Below, in pieces: positions 16,963 through 23,599 of a stretch of 40,561 nucleotides of DNA. The translations under genes and the position numbers were made by a program. The notes under the pieces are model-generated. The model did no database searches and was not told the origin of the DNA. It worked only from the letters and a program-made list of their open reading frames with translations. Position 1 is the first letter of the stretch. Each line of letters starts with the position of its first letter. This DNA is from Propionibacteriaceae bacterium (lineage in GTDB: Bacteria > Actinomycetota > Actinomycetes > Propionibacteriales > Propionibacteriaceae), in assembly GCA_031272805.1 (NCBI GenBank), contig JAISTC010000095.1:1-40561 (forward strand), given 5' to 3'.

Positions 16963-17029
16963 CCGCGACGACATCCTCTTGGCCGACCACGTGGACGACC
17001 AACTCGCCCAGGGCTTCGGACTGTCGTGA
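16963..17029 (+). pseudogene. vapB-like antitoxin, C-terminal remnant
   Basis: The frame ending at the TGA 17027-17029 reads DDILLADHVDDQLAQGFGLS, which fits the end of a short antitoxin. No start codon or DNA-binding part is present, because the piece begins right at the permease stop codon. Its TGA overlaps the GTG of the PIN fragment, exactly as in intact vapBC pairs. Confidence 0.5.
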
Positions 17030-17133
17030 TAGTCGACACCAGCGCCATGCTGGCCTATTTCAACGAGCGAGAGCCAGCCCACGCCCGCCGGGCCTGCGGC
17101 TCCGGCCGAGCCCGTCGAGAACTCCGGGGGTGA
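17026..17133 (+). pseudogene. PIN-domain (VapC-type) toxin, N-terminal remnant
   Basis: GTG-started frame of 35 codons beginning VIVDTSAMLAYFNEREPAH, the classic PIN start with the first catalytic Asp (VDTSA). After about residue 20 the similarity stops and the frame ends at TGA. The remaining acidic residues of the RNase site are missing, so it should be inactive. The rest of the locus was replaced by part of an excalibur gene. Confidence 0.75.
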
Positions 17134-17263
17134 CGTGTACTTCAAGAACTGCACGGAGGCTTGGCAGGCCGGCGCCGCGCCGATCTACGAGGGCCAGCCG
17201 GGCTACCGTCCCGCTCTGGACAAAGACGGCGACGGCATGGCTTGCGACCAGCCGCCGCGGTAG
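17080..17263 (+). pseudogene. excalibur calcium-binding domain, C-terminal remnant
   Basis: The frame ending at TAG 17261-17263 has a Pro/Ala/Glu linker and then YFKNCTEAW..GAAPIYEG, ending DKDGDGMACDQPPR. This matches the excalibur domain (DxDxDGxxC). No signal peptide or start codon is seen upstream because this frame merges into the PIN remnant. The domain is normally at the C-terminus of secreted actinobacterial proteins. Confidence 0.7.
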
Positions 17264-17267
17264 GGGC

Positions 17268-17296
17268 GAGATCCTGCGCTGCGCTCAGGCTGACAA
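17268..17296. repeat. degenerate GATCCTGCG...CAGGCTGAC hairpin
   Basis: A diverged copy of the R1-type hairpin core (ATCCTGCGC, then GCTCAGGCTGAC) directly after the excalibur stop codon. Confidence 0.55.
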
Positions 17297-17338
17297 GGGG
17301 TTGTCTGGTGAGTGGGGGTGACTCGTCGTCGGGGGGAA

Positions 17339-17421
17339 GATCCCGGCTTTCGCCGGGATGACAAGGTTTTCGCCGGGGTGACCGTGTCCTTGCCGGGATG
17401 ACAGGGTTCTTGCCGGGATCC
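17339..17421. repeat. GATCCCGGC hairpin repeat R2 with a four-fold right arm
   Basis: The 24-nt hairpin at 17339-17362 is identical to one at 40223-40246. Its right arm GCCGGG(A/G)TGAC recurs at 17352, 17372 and 17392, and in shortened form at 17412, an exact 20-bp period. Only the TGAC side is multiplied. It lies between the gene remnants and the end of the nitronate monooxygenase-family gene. Confidence 0.88.
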
Positions 17422-17436
17422 TTTCTCCGTCTGGGG

Positions 17437-18396
17437 CTACTGGGCTCCCAAGGGGGCCAGGTCGCCTAGGACCTCTTGGCACTCGCGCATGATTGTGTCG
17501 ATGATGTCCTGGCACGACAGTTCTTCGTGGATCAGACCGGCTACCTGGCCCATGCCCAGGACCGCCTTGTCCAGGTGGCCCGTGACCTCGAGCCGGGCCG
17601 CGTCGAACAGTTCGCGGAAACCCTCCGGTGTGGCGCCGGGGGTGTGCTCGTAGGCAATGACGGCCTCGGCGGCCGGGGTGCGGATGGAGCGGTGGGAGAG
17701 CAGGCCGGGCAGGACCGCGCCCTCGACGATGGCGTCGGCCGAGCGCTGGGCCAGGATGGCCTGCTTGTAGACGTCGGGCAGTTGGCACTCGCGGCTGGCC
17801 ATGAACCGCGTGCCCAGCTGGACGCCGCAGGCCCCGAGGGCGAAGGCGGCGGCCAGGCCCCGGCCGTCGGCGAAGCCGCCCGCCGCCACGACGGGGATGG
17901 TCACGGCCGACGCCACCTGGGGCACGAGCACGAGCGTCGTGATCTTGCCGATGAAGCCGCCGGACTCCATGCCCTCGGCGATGACGAGGTCGGCGCCCGC
18001 CGCCTCCATCTTGGCGGCGATCTCCGGGCTCGGCACGACGGGCGCGACCTTGAGGCCGGCCGCGTGGAGCTGCGGCAGGTACGGCGCCGGGTTGCCCGCC
18101 CCGGTCGTGACCAGGGTGGCGCCCTCCGCGCAGACGATGTCCACGAGCGCGCCGGCCACGGGGGAGTGGATCGGGATGTTGACGCCGAACGGCTGGTCCG
18201 TCAGCGTCTTGAGGCGCCGGAGCTCCGCCTCGACCCGCTCGGGCCCGCCCTCCTGGGCCTTATCGCCGGTGGCGAACACGCCGAGCCCGCCCGCGTTCGA
18301 CACGGCCGCGACGAGTTCGGGGGTCGACACGAGCGTCATGCCCCCGGCGATGATGGGCGCGCGGATGCCCAGAAGTTGGCAGAGATCCTGTCGCAT
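17437..18396 (-). CDS. nitronate monooxygenase / enoyl-ACP reductase II family flavoenzyme
   Basis: A 319-residue FMN-dependent TIM-barrel protein of the nitronate monooxygenase (old 2-nitropropane dioxygenase) family. Seen: RAPIIAGGMTLVSTPELVAAVSNAGGLG at the start, TTGAGNPAPYL, AEGMESGGFIG, VVAAGGFADGRG and GVQLGTRFMAS, the phosphate-binding part of the barrel. Members oxidise alkyl nitronates, although some act as FabK-type enoyl-ACP reductases; the sequence does not separate these. ATG at 18396 has GGAGG at the right distance; a TTG 87 nt upstream is less likely. A TAGACT box implies a leader of roughly 95 nt. It follows the DUF1345 gene on the same strand. Confidence 0.88.
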   Translation of the reverse strand: MRQDLCQLLGIRAPIIAGGMTLVSTPELVAAVSNAGGLGVFATGDKAQEGGPERVEAELRRLKTLTDQPFGVNIPIHSPVAGALVDIVCAEGATLVTTGAGNPAPYLPQLHAAGLKVAPVVPSPEIAAKMEAAGADLVIAEGMESGGFIGKITTLVLVPQVASAVTIPVVAAGGFADGRGLAAAFALGACGVQLGTRFMASRECQLPDVYKQAILAQRSADAIVEGAVLPGLLSHRSIRTPAAEAVIAYEHTPGATPEGFRELFDAARLEVTGHLDKAVLGMGQVAGLIHEELSCQDIIDTIMRECQEVLGDLAPLGAQ

Positions 18397-18497
18397 GGTG
18401 TCCTCCGTGAAGTGGGTCGGCCAGAGCTCCTTCGCCCCGCCCGGGCTGACGGCGCCCGGCGCTGGGTAATGGCTTGGTGACAAGCCCGGATACGCGC

Positions 18498-18503
18498 AGT
18501 CTA
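18498..18503 (-). promoter_or_regulatory. -10 box TAGACT of the nitronate monooxygenase-family gene
   Basis: TAGACT on the minus strand about 100 nt before the ATG at 18396, in the gap behind the DUF1345 gene. The leader contains a CCCGGGC-rich hairpin, with no riboswitch that I can recognise. Confidence 0.4.
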
Positions 18504-18522
18504 GCGCTCCGCGTGACCTCGT

Positions 18523-19155
18523 TCACGCCGCCAGGCTGGCGATGATGTTGACCAGCGCGGCGAGGAAGACCGTGCCGAACAGGTAGGCCAGCAGGGCGTG
18601 GGAGAGGGCGGTGCGGCGCAGCCGCCAGGTCTCGGAATCCGTGTCCGAGAGGGCGTAGGTCATCCCGACCGTGAACGCGATGTAGGCGAAGTCGGAGTAG
18701 CGCGGCGGCGTCGGCGCGTGGAAGTCGAAGCCGGAGCCCTCGGCGTAGTAGGTCCGGGCGTAGCGGAGGGCGTAGAGCGTGTGGATGACGGCCCACGACG
18801 TCACGATGGGGCACAGCGTCACGAGCGCCGCGGCCGTGCGCGACGTGTCAGGTGAGGCGATGACGAGGCCGATGCCGAACAGGCTGGCCAGGGCGGCCAG
18901 GACGAGGAGCGCGTGGACGACGGGGCCGGCCGGGGATTCGGCCGTGGCGTGGGCCTTGGTCGCGCGGTCGTCCATCGGCCAGAGGACCAGCCACGTCGTG
19001 ACGGCGAACGTCAGGCTGAGGGCGGCCCAGCCGAGGAGCACGGCGAACGCGGGGTTCCACAGCGCCGCGACCAGCCCGCCCACGGCCACCCCGACCAGGG
19101 CGGCCACGAGCAGCCGCCACTCGGGACGGTGATGCCAAGGCGCCCGCGCAGACAC
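18523..19155 (-). CDS. DUF1345 family membrane protein
   Basis: A 210-residue protein with about five hydrophobic helices. The family signature is in the C-terminal half: PPRYSDFAYIAFTVGMTYALSDTD, followed by two helices. Function is unknown for the family. The longest frame starts 20 codons earlier, but GTG at 19155 is chosen because TACACT lies exactly 6 nt upstream, matching the leaderless pattern of neighbouring genes, and the conserved part begins after it. It diverges from the ABC-F gene at 19415, with a hairpin repeat filling the gap between them. Confidence 0.85.
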   Translation of the reverse strand: MSARAPWHHRPEWRLLVAALVGVAVGGLVAALWNPAFAVLLGWAALSLTFAVTTWLVLWPMDDRATKAHATAESPAGPVVHALLVLAALASLFGIGLVIASPDTSRTAAALVTLCPIVTSWAVIHTLYALRYARTYYAEGSGFDFHAPTPPRYSDFAYIAFTVGMTYALSDTDSETWRLRRTALSHALLAYLFGTVFLAALVNIIASLAA

Positions 19156-19161
19156 GCGGCC

Positions 19162-19167
19162 AGTGTA
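19162..19167 (-). promoter_or_regulatory. -10 box TACACT of the DUF1345 gene (leaderless)
   Basis: TACACT, 6 nt, GTG on the minus strand. This box decides the start codon chosen for the DUF1345 protein. Confidence 0.6.
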
Positions 19168-19209
19168 CGGCGGGGCGGGGAGGTGTGTGTGGACGTCGGT
19201 GACCCCTTC

Positions 19210-19395
19210 GGCCACGGTGTCAGGCCCGCCGGCTGTCGCTCGTTCCTCGCTCCGTAGCCGGCGTGCCCGACCCCATGGCCTCGCCCGACCCCATGGCCTC
19301 GCCCGACCCCATGGCCTCGCCCGCCCCCATGGCCTCGCCCGACCCCATGGCCTCGCTCGTTCCTCGCCAGGGCCAGGGGGCCTGACACCTGGGCC
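19210..19395. repeat. hairpin repeat A, 17-bp ends and five 18-bp arm copies
   Basis: Terminal arms GGCCACGGTGTCAGGCC (19210-19226) and its near complement (19379-19395, 15 of 17). An inner stem CGCCGGCT (19227-19234)/AGCCGGCG (19256-19263) encloses a 21-nt loop with GCTCGTTCCTCGC. The second arm type (CCCGACCCCATGGCC) is repeated five times with GGCC ends at 19280, 19298, 19316, 19334 and 19352. A second GCTCGTTCCTCGCC core follows. It lies between two divergent promoters and ends 5 bp before the -10 box of the ABC-F gene. Confidence 0.85.
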
Positions 19396-19400
19396 TCGGC

Positions 19401-19406
19401 TAACAT
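19401..19406 (+). promoter_or_regulatory. -10 box TAACAT of the second ABC-F gene (leaderless)
   Basis: TAACAT, 8 nt, GTG at 19415, with no Shine-Dalgarno. The -35 region falls inside hairpin repeat A. Confidence 0.55.
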
Positions 19407-19414
19407 CACACCCC

Positions 19415-21388
19415 GTGGCACATCTGCTCGGGGCTGAAGGCGTTCATCTCGAGTACCCCACTTCTGTCGTCTTCGACGCCGTCACGCTCGGGCTGCAGGA
19501 CGGCGACCGGGTCGGCATCGTCGGCCGCAACGGGGATGGCAAGTCAAGTTTGCTCGGGCTGCTGGCCAAGACGGTCACGCCGACGGCGGGCCAGGTGACG
19601 TGGCGGACGGACCTCCGCGTCGGCCTGCTCTCCCAGGGCGACGCGTTCGCCGACACGGTCACGGTCGGCGCGGCCGTCGTCGGGGACCGGGCGGAATACG
19701 AATGGGCCTCGGACGCGCGCATCCGGGAGATCGTCGGCGCGCTCGTCACCGACCTGGACTTCGGCCGGCCGCTGGGGGAGCTGTCCGGCGGCCAGCGGCG
19801 GCGGGTCGACCTGGCCGCGCTGCTCGTGGGGGAGTGGGACGTCCTGCTCCTGGACGAGCCGACCAACCACCTCGACCTCGGCGGCATCGACTGGCTGGCC
19901 CGCCACCTCGTGACCCGCTGGCCCGCCAGCAAGGGCGGCCTCGCCCTCGTGACCCACGACCGCTGGTTCCTCGACGCCGTCGCCACCACGACCTGGGAGG
20001 TCCACGACCGCCTGGTCGAGCCATTCGAGGGCGGCTACGCGGCGTACGTGCTGCAGCGCGTCGAGCGGGACCGCCAAGCCGCCGCGATCGAGGCCAAACG
20101 CCAGAACCTGCTGCGCAAGGAGCTGGCCTGGCTGCGCCGCGGCGCGCCCGCGCGCACGAGCAAGCCCAAGTTCCGGATGGACGCCGCGGCCGCGCTGATT
20201 GAGGACGTGCCGCCGCTGCGCGACGCCACCGCGCTGGTCCAGCTCGCCACCGCGCGGCTGGGCAAGACGGTCGTGGACCTGGTCGGAGTGTCCGCGGGCT
20301 ATGGCGCGGTCACGGTGTTGCGGGACGTGACGTGGCGGCTGGCGCCCGGCGAGCGGACCGGCCTCCTGGGCGCCAACGGTGCGGGCAAGTCCACGCTGTT
20401 GGGTTTGTTGGCGGGGGCCATGGGGTCGGATCAGGCCATGGGGTCGGGCACGCCGGCTACGGAGCGAGCTCTGCGAGCGACAGCCGGCGGGCCTGACACC
20501 GTGGCCGGCGGAGGGTTGCCAGCGGAGGCCACGGTGTCAGGCCCTGTGGCTGTCGCTCGTGCCTCGCTCCGTAGCCACAGTGCCCGACCCCCTGGCCTGA
20601 GTAGCCACAGTGCCCGACCCCCTGGCCAAGACCTCTGGGTGACGGGGCGCATCAAGCGCGGGAAGAACACGCGCGTGGGCCTGCTCGACCAGCGGGCCGA
20701 GCTGCTGCGCGAGGTGGCGGACGAGCCCGTCCGCGTCGTGCTCTCCCGCCTCAAGACCCAATTCACGGTCGGCAAACACGACCTGAGCCCCGCCCAGATG
20801 CTGGAGCGCCTGGGCTTCGACCGGCATCAGCTCTCGACCCCCGTCGGCGACCTCTCCGGCGGCGAGCGCCGCCGCCTCCACCTGCTCCTCGTCCTCTGCC
20901 AGGAGCCCAACGTCCTCATCCTGGACGAGCCGACCAACGACGTCGACACGGACATGCTGGCCGCGCTCGAGGACTTCCTCGACGGCTGGCCCGGGACGCT
21001 GATCGTGGTCAGCCACGACCGCTACCTGGTCGAGCGCGTGACCGACCAGCAGTTCGCGCTCCTCGACGGCATGCTGCGGCACCTGCCCGGCGGCGTGGAC
21101 GAGTACCTCGCCTTGGCCCAGGGTCAGGCCGACCCTGAGCCCGCCGCGACCGCCCGGCCCGCCGCCGCGCCGACGGACGCGAAGCGGGAGCGCGCCAAGA
21201 AGAAGGAACTGGCGGCCCTGGAGCGCAAGATCGCCAAGGCCGAGGCCGAGGTGGCGCGGCTCCATGCGGCCCTGGCCGCGCACGACCCGGCGGACTACGC
21301 CGGCCTGGCGGACCTCGTGACCGCCATCGGCGAGGCCGAGGCCGACCGTGACCAGTGGGAAACCGCCTGGTTGGAGGCCGCGGAGTAG
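19415..21388 (+). CDS. ABC-F family ATPase with an in-frame repeat insertion
   Basis: A 657-residue soluble twin-ATPase ABC-F protein, distinct from the one at the window start. First domain: Walker A GRNGDGKS at 37-44, [15 protein letters not shown] and [11 protein letters not shown]. Second domain: Walker A GANGAGKS at about 319-326, [12 protein letters not shown] and [12 protein letters not shown] Lys/Ala/Glu-rich C-terminal extension (about 595-655) resembles the coiled coil of Uup-type members. Between about residues 334 and 405, right after the second Walker A helix, some 70 residues are encoded by two hairpin repeats (Ser/Gly/Pro/Arg-rich, with SHSARPPG twice) and the normal sequence resumes at [18 protein letters not shown]. 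The frame stays open. Whether the protein still folds is unknown. GTG at 19415 follows TAACAT by 8 nt. Confidence 0.9.
   Translation: MAHLLGAEGVHLEYPTSVVFDAVTLGLQDGDRVGIVGRNGDGKSSLLGLLAKTVTPTAGQVTWRTDLRVGLLSQGDAFADTVTVGAAVVGDRAEYEWASDARIREIVGALVTDLDFGRPLGELSGGQRRRVDLAALLVGEWDVLLLDEPTNHLDLGGIDWLARHLVTRWPASKGGLALVTHDRWFLDAVATTTWEVHDRLVEPFEGGYAAYVLQRVERDRQAAAIEAKRQNLLRKELAWLRRGAPARTSKPKFRMDAAAALIEDVPPLRDATALVQLATARLGKTVVDLVGVSAGYGAVTVLRDVTWRLAPGERTGLLGANGAGKSTLLGLLAGAMGSDQAMGSGTPATERALRATAGGPDTVAGGGLPAEATVSGPVAVARASLRSHSARPPGLSSHSARPPGQDLWVTGRIKRGKNTRVGLLDQRAELLREVADEPVRVVLSRLKTQFTVGKHDLSPAQMLERLGFDRHQLSTPVGDLSGGERRRLHLLLVLCQEPNVLILDEPTNDVDTDMLAALEDFLDGWPGTLIVVSHDRYLVERVTDQQFALLDGMLRHLPGGVDEYLALAQGQADPEPAATARPAAAPTDAKRERAKKKELAALERKIAKAEAEVARLHAALAAHDPADYAGLADLVTAIGEAEADRDQWETAWLEAAE
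20416..20506. repeat. hairpin repeat B inside the ABC-F gene
   Basis: Two 18-bp arm copies starting GGCCATGGGGTCGG (20416, 20434), then stem CGCCGGCT (20451-20458)/AGCCGGCG (20482-20489) around a 23-nt loop, then GGCCTGACACCGTGGCC (20490-20506). It is oriented opposite to copy C, which follows after 20 bp. Confidence 0.88.
20527..20627. repeat. hairpin repeat C inside the ABC-F gene
   Basis: GGCCACGGTGTCAGGCC (20527-20543), stem CTGTGGCT (20544-20551)/AGCCACAG (20573-20580) with a 21-nt loop, then arm TGCCCGACCCCCTGGCC twice with a 30-bp period (ends 20597 and 20627). Its stem differs from copy B on both sides so that pairing is kept. Confidence 0.88.
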
Positions 21389-21400
21389 CCGCGGCTGTTG

Positions 21401-21406
21401 TAGGCT
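21401..21406 (+). promoter_or_regulatory. -10 box TAGGCT of the gtrA-like gene
   Basis: TAGGCT 33 nt before the ATG at 21440, giving a leader of roughly 27 nt that contains TTTGGGGG as a weak ribosome-binding site. Confidence 0.45.
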
Positions 21407-21439
21407 GCGTCACCGGTCGCGTTGTCGTTTGGGGGTGTG

Positions 21440-21880
21440 ATGTCCGGTCTGGGGTCGAAGCTCTGGGCGCTGGCCCGGCATCCCGAGATCGTCCAGCTCG
21501 TCCGTTACGGCCTCGTCGCCGCCGTCGCCCTCGCCGTCGACACCGCCGTCCTCTGGGTCGGCCATCGGCTGGGCGTCCACTACCTCGTGGCCGCCGCCCT
21601 CGGCTTCTGCGTCGGCCTCGTCGTCAACTTCCTGTTGGCCGAACGCTTCGCGTTCGGCGCCGCCAAGGTCAGCTCAGCCTGGCTCCGCTTCGGCACGTAC
21701 GCCGTCGTCGGCCTCGGCGGCCTGGGCCTCCTCGAACTCATGATGTACCTGCTGCACGGCCGCGCCGGCCTCCACCTCCTCGTGAGCAAGGCCATCGCCA
21801 CGGTCGTAGGCTTCTGCTGGAACTACGTCGGCCGCCGGGTCCTGTACCGGTCGCGCGGGGCCGCCGGAAAGGTGAACTGA
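21440..21880 (+). CDS. GtrA-like family membrane protein
   Basis: A 146-residue protein with four hydrophobic helices and the GtrA signature: [20 protein letters not shown] at the start, [19 protein letters not shown] after helix 2, and [14 protein letters not shown] near the C-terminus. GtrA proteins are proposed to help move polyprenyl-linked sugars across the membrane for glycosylation of cell-surface polymers. The flavoprotein gene starts 2 bp after its stop, so the two are surely cotranscribed and probably act in the same envelope-glycan pathway. ATG at 21440 is preferred over upstream TTG or GTG codons. Confidence 0.9.
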   Translation: MSGLGSKLWALARHPEIVQLVRYGLVAAVALAVDTAVLWVGHRLGVHYLVAAALGFCVGLVVNFLLAERFAFGAAKVSSAWLRFGTYAVVGLGGLGLLELMMYLLHGRAGLHLLVSKAIATVVGFCWNYVGRRVLYRSRGAAGKVN

Positions 21881-21882
21881 CC

Positions 21883-23445
21883 ATGCCCGATCGGCCCACG
21901 GCCGTCGTCATCGGCGCCGGCCCCGCGGGGCTCACCGCCGCCCTCGAACTGCTCGCCCGGACCGACGTCCGCCCCATCGTCCTGGAGGCCAGCCACGAGA
22001 TCGGCGGCATCTCCCGGACGCTGCGCCACGGCGGCAACCGGATGGACATCGGCGGTCACCGCTTCTTCTCCAAGGACCCGTCGGTCATGGCCTGGTGGGG
22101 CAATCTCCTCGCCCTCCAGGCGGACCCGCCGGACCACCAGTTCGACCGCTGGTTCGCCCAGCGCGGCGCCGACCCGACGGCGGGCGACGACGTCATGCTG
22201 GTGCGCGACCGGCTGTCCCGCATCTACTACCGCCGGACGTTCTTCAACTACCCCGTCACGCTGGACGTCGACACGGTCCGCAAGCTCGGCCTGGCGCGCT
22301 GCGCCAAGATGGGTTTCTCGTATCTCGCGGCCCAGGTCCGGCCGCGGCCCAAGCCGGAGCAGAACCTCGAGGACTTCTACATCAACCGGTTCGGCCGCGA
22401 GCTCTACGGGACGTTCTTCCGCGAGTACACGCAGAAGGTCTGGGGTGTGCCGGTGGCCGAGATCGCGGCCGACTGGGGCGCCCAGCGGGTCAAGGGCCTG
22501 TCCGTCACGAAGGCCGTCCTCCACGCGCTGCGCCAGATTCTCCATCTCGACGGGGGCGCCAAGACCGAGACGAGCCTGATCGAGTCGTTCCTCTACCCGA
22601 AGCTGGGCCCGGGGCACCTCTGGGAGGTGGCCGCGCGGCTCGTGGCCGAGCGCGGCGGCGAGGTCCGGCTGGGTGCTGAAGTTGTGGGCCTCCACGTCGA
22701 CGGTGGGAAGGTCACGGGCGTGGCCGTCCGCGACGCGGCCAGCGGCGCGACGGCGGACGTCGCGGCGGACTATGTCCTGTCGACCATGCCGGTCCGCGAC
22801 CTCGTGGCCGGGCTGGACGGGATCGAGGTCCCGGCCGACGTGCGGGAGGTCGCCCAGGGCCTCGTCTACCGTGACTTCATCACGGTCGGCGTGCTGGCCA
22901 AGAGGCTGACGCTGACCGACCGCAACGCCGCTCAGCCGGGGCAACTCGTCAAGGACAACTGGATCTACATCCAGGAGCCGGACGTCAAAGTCGGCCGGCT
23001 CCAGTTGTTCAACAACTGGTCGCCCTACCTCGTGGCCGACCCGGAGAACACGGTCTGGCTCGGCATGGAGTACTTCGCCACGGAGGGCGACGACCTGTGG
23101 ACGTTGCCGGACGAGCAGATGGCCGACCTGGCGCTGGGCGAGCTGGCGCAGATCGGCGTGGCCCGGCGTGAGGACATCCTCGACACGGTCGTCGTCCACG
23201 TCCCCAAGGCCTATCCCGCCTACTTCGGGACCTATGATCGCTTCTCGGTCCTGCGCGGCTTCCTCGACCCGATCCCGAACCTGTTCCTGCTTGGCCGCAA
23301 CGGCCAGCACCGCTACAACAACCAGGACCACTCCATGCTGACCGCGATGGCCGCCGTCGACGCCATCGCCCGCGGCGTGACGGACAAGGACGCCCTCTGG
23401 GCGGTCAACTCCGAGGAGGAGTACCACGAGGAAGCCAAGGCCTAG
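21883..23445 (+). CDS. FAD-dependent oxidoreductase, UDP-galactopyranose mutase-like
   Basis: A 520-residue flavoprotein. The dinucleotide-binding motif [17 protein letters not shown] opens the protein, followed by [25 protein letters not shown], which is typical of the UDP-galactopyranose mutase / protoporphyrinogen oxidase-like group. The C-terminal FAD contact segment is [23 protein letters not shown]. It is longer than classical mutases (about 390 residues), so the exact reaction is open. It begins 2 bp after gtrA, with GGAAAGG upstream of the ATG. The pairing points to sugar-nucleotide or lipid-linked sugar handling. Hairpin repeat D follows its stop within 10 bp. Confidence 0.85.
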   Translation: MPDRPTAVVIGAGPAGLTAALELLARTDVRPIVLEASHEIGGISRTLRHGGNRMDIGGHRFFSKDPSVMAWWGNLLALQADPPDHQFDRWFAQRGADPTAGDDVMLVRDRLSRIYYRRTFFNYPVTLDVDTVRKLGLARCAKMGFSYLAAQVRPRPKPEQNLEDFYINRFGRELYGTFFREYTQKVWGVPVAEIAADWGAQRVKGLSVTKAVLHALRQILHLDGGAKTETSLIESFLYPKLGPGHLWEVAARLVAERGGEVRLGAEVVGLHVDGGKVTGVAVRDAASGATADVAADYVLSTMPVRDLVAGLDGIEVPADVREVAQGLVYRDFITVGVLAKRLTLTDRNAAQPGQLVKDNWIYIQEPDVKVGRLQLFNNWSPYLVADPENTVWLGMEYFATEGDDLWTLPDEQMADLALGELAQIGVARREDILDTVVVHVPKAYPAYFGTYDRFSVLRGFLDPIPNLFLLGRNGQHRYNNQDHSMLTAMAAVDAIARGVTDKDALWAVNSEEEYHEEAKA

Positions 23446-23453
23446 CGACGCCA

Positions 23454-23584
23454 GGCCAGGGGGTCGGGCACTGTGGCGACGGAGGCCAGGGGGTCGGGCA
23501 CTGTGGCTACGGAGGCCAGGGGGTCGGGCACTGTGGCTACGGAGCGAGGCACGAGCGACAGCCACAGGGCCTGACACCGTGGCC
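23454..23584. repeat. hairpin repeat D between convergent genes, three 30-bp arm copies
   Basis: Unit GGCCAGGGGGTCGGGCA+CTGTGGC.ACGGA starts at 23454, 23484 and 23514. The last copy completes a hairpin: stem CTGTGGCT (23531-23538)/AGCCACAG (23560-23567) with a 21-nt loop, closed by GGCCTGACACCGTGGCC (23568-23584). It fills most of the gap between the UGM-like gene and the convergent GT-C gene and may serve as a terminator for both. Confidence 0.9.
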
Positions 23585-23599
23585 GCCCCCTGACGCGGC

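Noticed and set aside
17437..18483. TTG start at 18483 for the nitronate monooxygenase-family protein
   Set aside because: The added 29 residues are unlike the family N-terminus, whereas GGAGG precedes the ATG at 18396.
18397..18500. FMN riboswitch in the leader of the nitronate monooxygenase-family gene
   Set aside because: The leader is long enough for a small structure, but none of the conserved FMN aptamer segments can be found.
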